Of a stretch of DNA of 64,000 nt, positions 59,726 through 64,000 are shown one piece after another (the first letter of the stretch is position 1; each line of letters starts with the position of its first letter). Position numbers and translations under genes: made by a program. Source of the DNA: Aquitalea sp. LB_tupeE (GTDB taxonomy: Bacteria; Pseudomonadota; Gammaproteobacteria; Burkholderiales; Chromobacteriaceae); contig NZ_JACAXB010000017.1 of the NCBI RefSeq assembly GCF_013391415.1, forward strand, positions 186,001 through 250,000. The letters run 5' to 3'. The notes under the pieces were generated by a model that made no database searches, was not told the origin of the DNA, and saw nothing but the letters and a program-made list of their open reading frames with translations.

Positions 59726-61582
59726 TTAGGGCAGGGCGCGGCGCAGCGCGTCCAGCTGGGCCAGGCTTTCATCCAGAATCAGCAATTGCAGCATCTGCTC
59801 GGCCAGTGCCTCTTTGCCACCCCGGTAGGCATTGGCAAAGGCATCCACGGCGGTGGCATCCAGCAAGCCGTCGGTCTGGCGGTTAAGCCGGCTGCCAAGG
59901 CCGGAAAAGCGTTCGGCCAGGCTGGTTTTCAGCCAGCCGGAGAGCGGCGGGTTGAAACCGCGTTTCTTACGCTGGAAAAAGTCGGCGGGCAGGGCAGGGT
60001 GCATGGCGCGGCGGAAGATCAGCTTGGCCGGTGCGGTATAGCGTTCGCTGTCTGAAGTGGCCAGCAGATGCTGGTACAGACCGTGGTCCAGCAGCGGGGC
60101 ACGGCTTTCCAGGCCATGCGCCATGGTGCACAGGTCGGACTTTTGCAGGATGTAGTCCGGCAGGTAGTTGGCAAAGTCGATGGCCAGCAGGCTTTGCAGG
60201 CCGGGCACGGCATCACTGGCTTCCGGGCCGATGTCGTCCGGCTTGCGCCAGTAGCTGAGTTGTTGCAGCTCACGCCCGGCTTGCAGGTAGCGGCGCTGAC
60301 CCGGCGTCATGCCGGAGAAGCGCAGCGAATAGGCCTCCTTCCAGCTCATCGCCAGCTCGGTACCCAGCTTGCCCTGTTTGCCATCCAGCGAGGTGCGGAT
60401 ACCCAGTGGCAGTTGCAGGTGACGACGCCAGCGGGTGCGCAGATGCTTGTTCATGCGCTTGTAGCCTGCCAGCAGCTCGTCGCCGCCGTCGCCCACCAGC
60501 ACTACTTTCACGTGCTTGCTGACTTCCCGTGCCAGATACCAGGTGGGGAAGCTGGACGGGTCGGCAAAGGGCTGGTCGAGGTCGGCCACAATGCGCGAGA
60601 AATCCGCCGCCAGGTTTTCCGGTATGTCGATGCGGATATTACTCAGCCCCATGCGCTGGGCGGAATCGGCCGCGTCGATGGATTCATCCAGCGTGCTGCC
60701 GGGAAAGGCAGCGGTAAAGGTGGAAAACTGCTGATAGCCCTGGGTAGCCAGTCGGCTGGCAATCAGGGTGGAGTCAATGCCGCCGGACAGCAGCACACCC
60801 AGCGGACGGTCCGCCACGGTGCGCATGGCCACGGCGTGGTCCAGCTCTGGCAGCCAGTCGCCAGCCGTGGCTTGCGGCTGCCAGTAACGGCGCTTCTTGA
60901 GCTCACGGTTGGTAAGGTCGAATTCCAGGCAATAGCCGTTTTCCAGGCGCTGGATGTTTTCGAATACGGTGGCCGGTGCCGGGATGTAACGGTGTGCCAG
61001 ATAGGCGTCGATGGCGGTGTGGCTGAACTGGCGGGCAGGCAGAGGCAGGAAGGGCAGCACCGAGCGCACCAGCGAGCCGAAAGCCAGGTTGCCATCCAGC
61101 AGCGCATACAGCAGGGGTTTTTCACCCATGCGGTCGCGCGCCAGATGTACCTTGCCCTGGCGCAGGTCCAGAATGGCAAAGGCAAACATGCCGCGCAGGC
61201 GGGTCAGCAAGCCGTCAATGCCCCAGGCCTCATAGCCGCGCAGGATGAATTCGGTATCGGAATGGGTGCGGAACACGGCACCGGTCTGTTCCAGTTCGCG
61301 CTTGCCTTCTTCCCAGTCGTATACCTCGCCGTTGTAGCAGATCCACACTTGGCCATCGTCATTGCCCATGGGCTGGTCGGCCTCGGGGCGCGGGTCGATG
61401 ATGGACAGCCGCGCATGCAGCAAGGCGTTGTGGATGGCGTCATCCGCTGCGGGCCGGCCTTGTTGGTCCAGCCTTAACTGGTGGGCGGCATCCGGGCCAC
61501 GCCTCGCCAGTTCCAGCAGCATGGCATCGGCGGTGGCCGCTGCCACCGGGTGTTGGGAGAAGAAACCTGCGATTCCGCACAT
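59726..61582 (-). CDS. asnB: asparagine synthase (glutamine-hydrolysing)
   Basis: Two-domain amidotransferase of 618 aa. Class II glutaminase domain begins MCGIAGFF with catalytic Cys2 and continues ARLSIIDP, NGEVYDWEE and HSDTEFILRGYEAWG; synthetase domain carries the ATP loop LLSGGIDSTLIA and VGDGGDELLAGYKRM. The substrate may be aspartate, but this sub-type is also found in O-antigen and other amidation roles; no polysaccharide genes are near. It is transcribed alone. Confidence 0.87.
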   Translation of the reverse strand: MCGIAGFFSQHPVAAATADAMLLELARRGPDAAHQLRLDQQGRPAADDAIHNALLHARLSIIDPRPEADQPMGNDDGQVWICYNGEVYDWEEGKRELEQTGAVFRTHSDTEFILRGYEAWGIDGLLTRLRGMFAFAILDLRQGKVHLARDRMGEKPLLYALLDGNLAFGSLVRSVLPFLPLPARQFSHTAIDAYLAHRYIPAPATVFENIQRLENGYCLEFDLTNRELKKRRYWQPQATAGDWLPELDHAVAMRTVADRPLGVLLSGGIDSTLIASRLATQGYQQFSTFTAAFPGSTLDESIDAADSAQRMGLSNIRIDIPENLAADFSRIVADLDQPFADPSSFPTWYLAREVSKHVKVVLVGDGGDELLAGYKRMNKHLRTRWRRHLQLPLGIRTSLDGKQGKLGTELAMSWKEAYSLRFSGMTPGQRRYLQAGRELQQLSYWRKPDDIGPEASDAVPGLQSLLAIDFANYLPDYILQKSDLCTMAHGLESRAPLLDHGLYQHLLATSDSERYTAPAKLIFRRAMHPALPADFFQRKKRGFNPPLSGWLKTSLAERFSGLGSRLNRQTDGLLDATAVDAFANAYRGGKEALAEQMLQLLILDESLAQLDALRRALP

Positions 61583-61716
61583 AAGACATGATCCTGAATC
61601 CTGACCTCGGCACCCGGCTGTCGGTCAGTCGTCGCAAAAATGGAAAACCGGCTGGCTATGCCGTGTGCAGCGCGCCGCCGGTATCAAGCAGACAGCCTGG
61701 CTGTCTGGCCTGTGGT

Positions 61717-64000
<2,284 letters not shown>

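Overview
The window is GC-rich (clearly above 55% by eye outside one insert) and gene-dense. It looks like a chromosomal segment of a betaproteobacterium, most likely order Neisseriales, family Chromobacteriaceae (Chromobacterium/Aquitalea/Vogesella-like). This is inference from gene content (choline-kinase-type ThrB, DUF2782, LOG and PolA together; FtrABCD; FixJ-, RstAB- and EmrAB-type systems; two c-di-GMP enzymes) and from a small repeat that resembles intergenic repeats I remember from Neisseria. No rRNA, tRNA, CRISPR array, transposase or integrase was seen.

Layout. 1-9.8 kb: a DctB-like sensor kinase with a FixJ-like regulator, dienelactone hydrolase, a PAS-GGDEF-EAL protein, a LysR/azoreductase pair and a GGDEF cyclase. 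9.8-18.9 kb: hemF, a candidate small RNA, an alpha/beta hydrolase with a Cys in the nucleophile position, an RstAB-like two-component system, the carbon-starvation/pyruvate permease cstA with its small partner, and a YeiH-like exporter with a LysR regulator. 18.9-23.8 kb: thrB, DUF2782, LOG and polA. 23.95-27.18 kb: an AT-richer accessory insert with two PAAR-type proteins, a lambda-lysozyme-like effector and two related secreted candidate immunity proteins. It is bounded by 351-bp direct repeats made of the 3' end of polA and its terminator. 27.5-30.4 kb: five minor-pilin genes without pilY1. 30.5-35.4 kb: a MarR-controlled EmrAB/NodT efflux operon. 35.6-40.9 kb: arsC-like reductase, a Bcr-type pump and the ferrous-iron operon ftrABCD with Fur-like sites. 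41-50.9 kb: ybaK, a monooxygenase-fold protein, and a LysR-controlled six-gene CoA/beta-oxidation operon that looks built for a dicarboxylate-like acid. 50.9-64 kb: msrPQ, yhcC, metXW behind a structured leader, ampG, an MliC-like inhibitor, fsr with an AraC regulator, asnB, wrbA, a YihY protein and the 3' part of a DUF3025 gene.

Most unusual: (1) the T6SS-type effector/immunity cassette at the polA 3' end with a duplicated, synonymously diverged polA tail; (2) a roughly 145-152 bp non-coding repeat present twice, each time bracketed by two near-identical copies of the local transcription terminator; (3) an orphan minus-strand small-RNA architecture between hemF and the hydrolase; (4) an inverted-repeat-bounded small element at 59.6 kb with an internally deleted relative at 52.5 kb; (5) a candidate attenuator that contains the metX ribosome-binding site in its stem.
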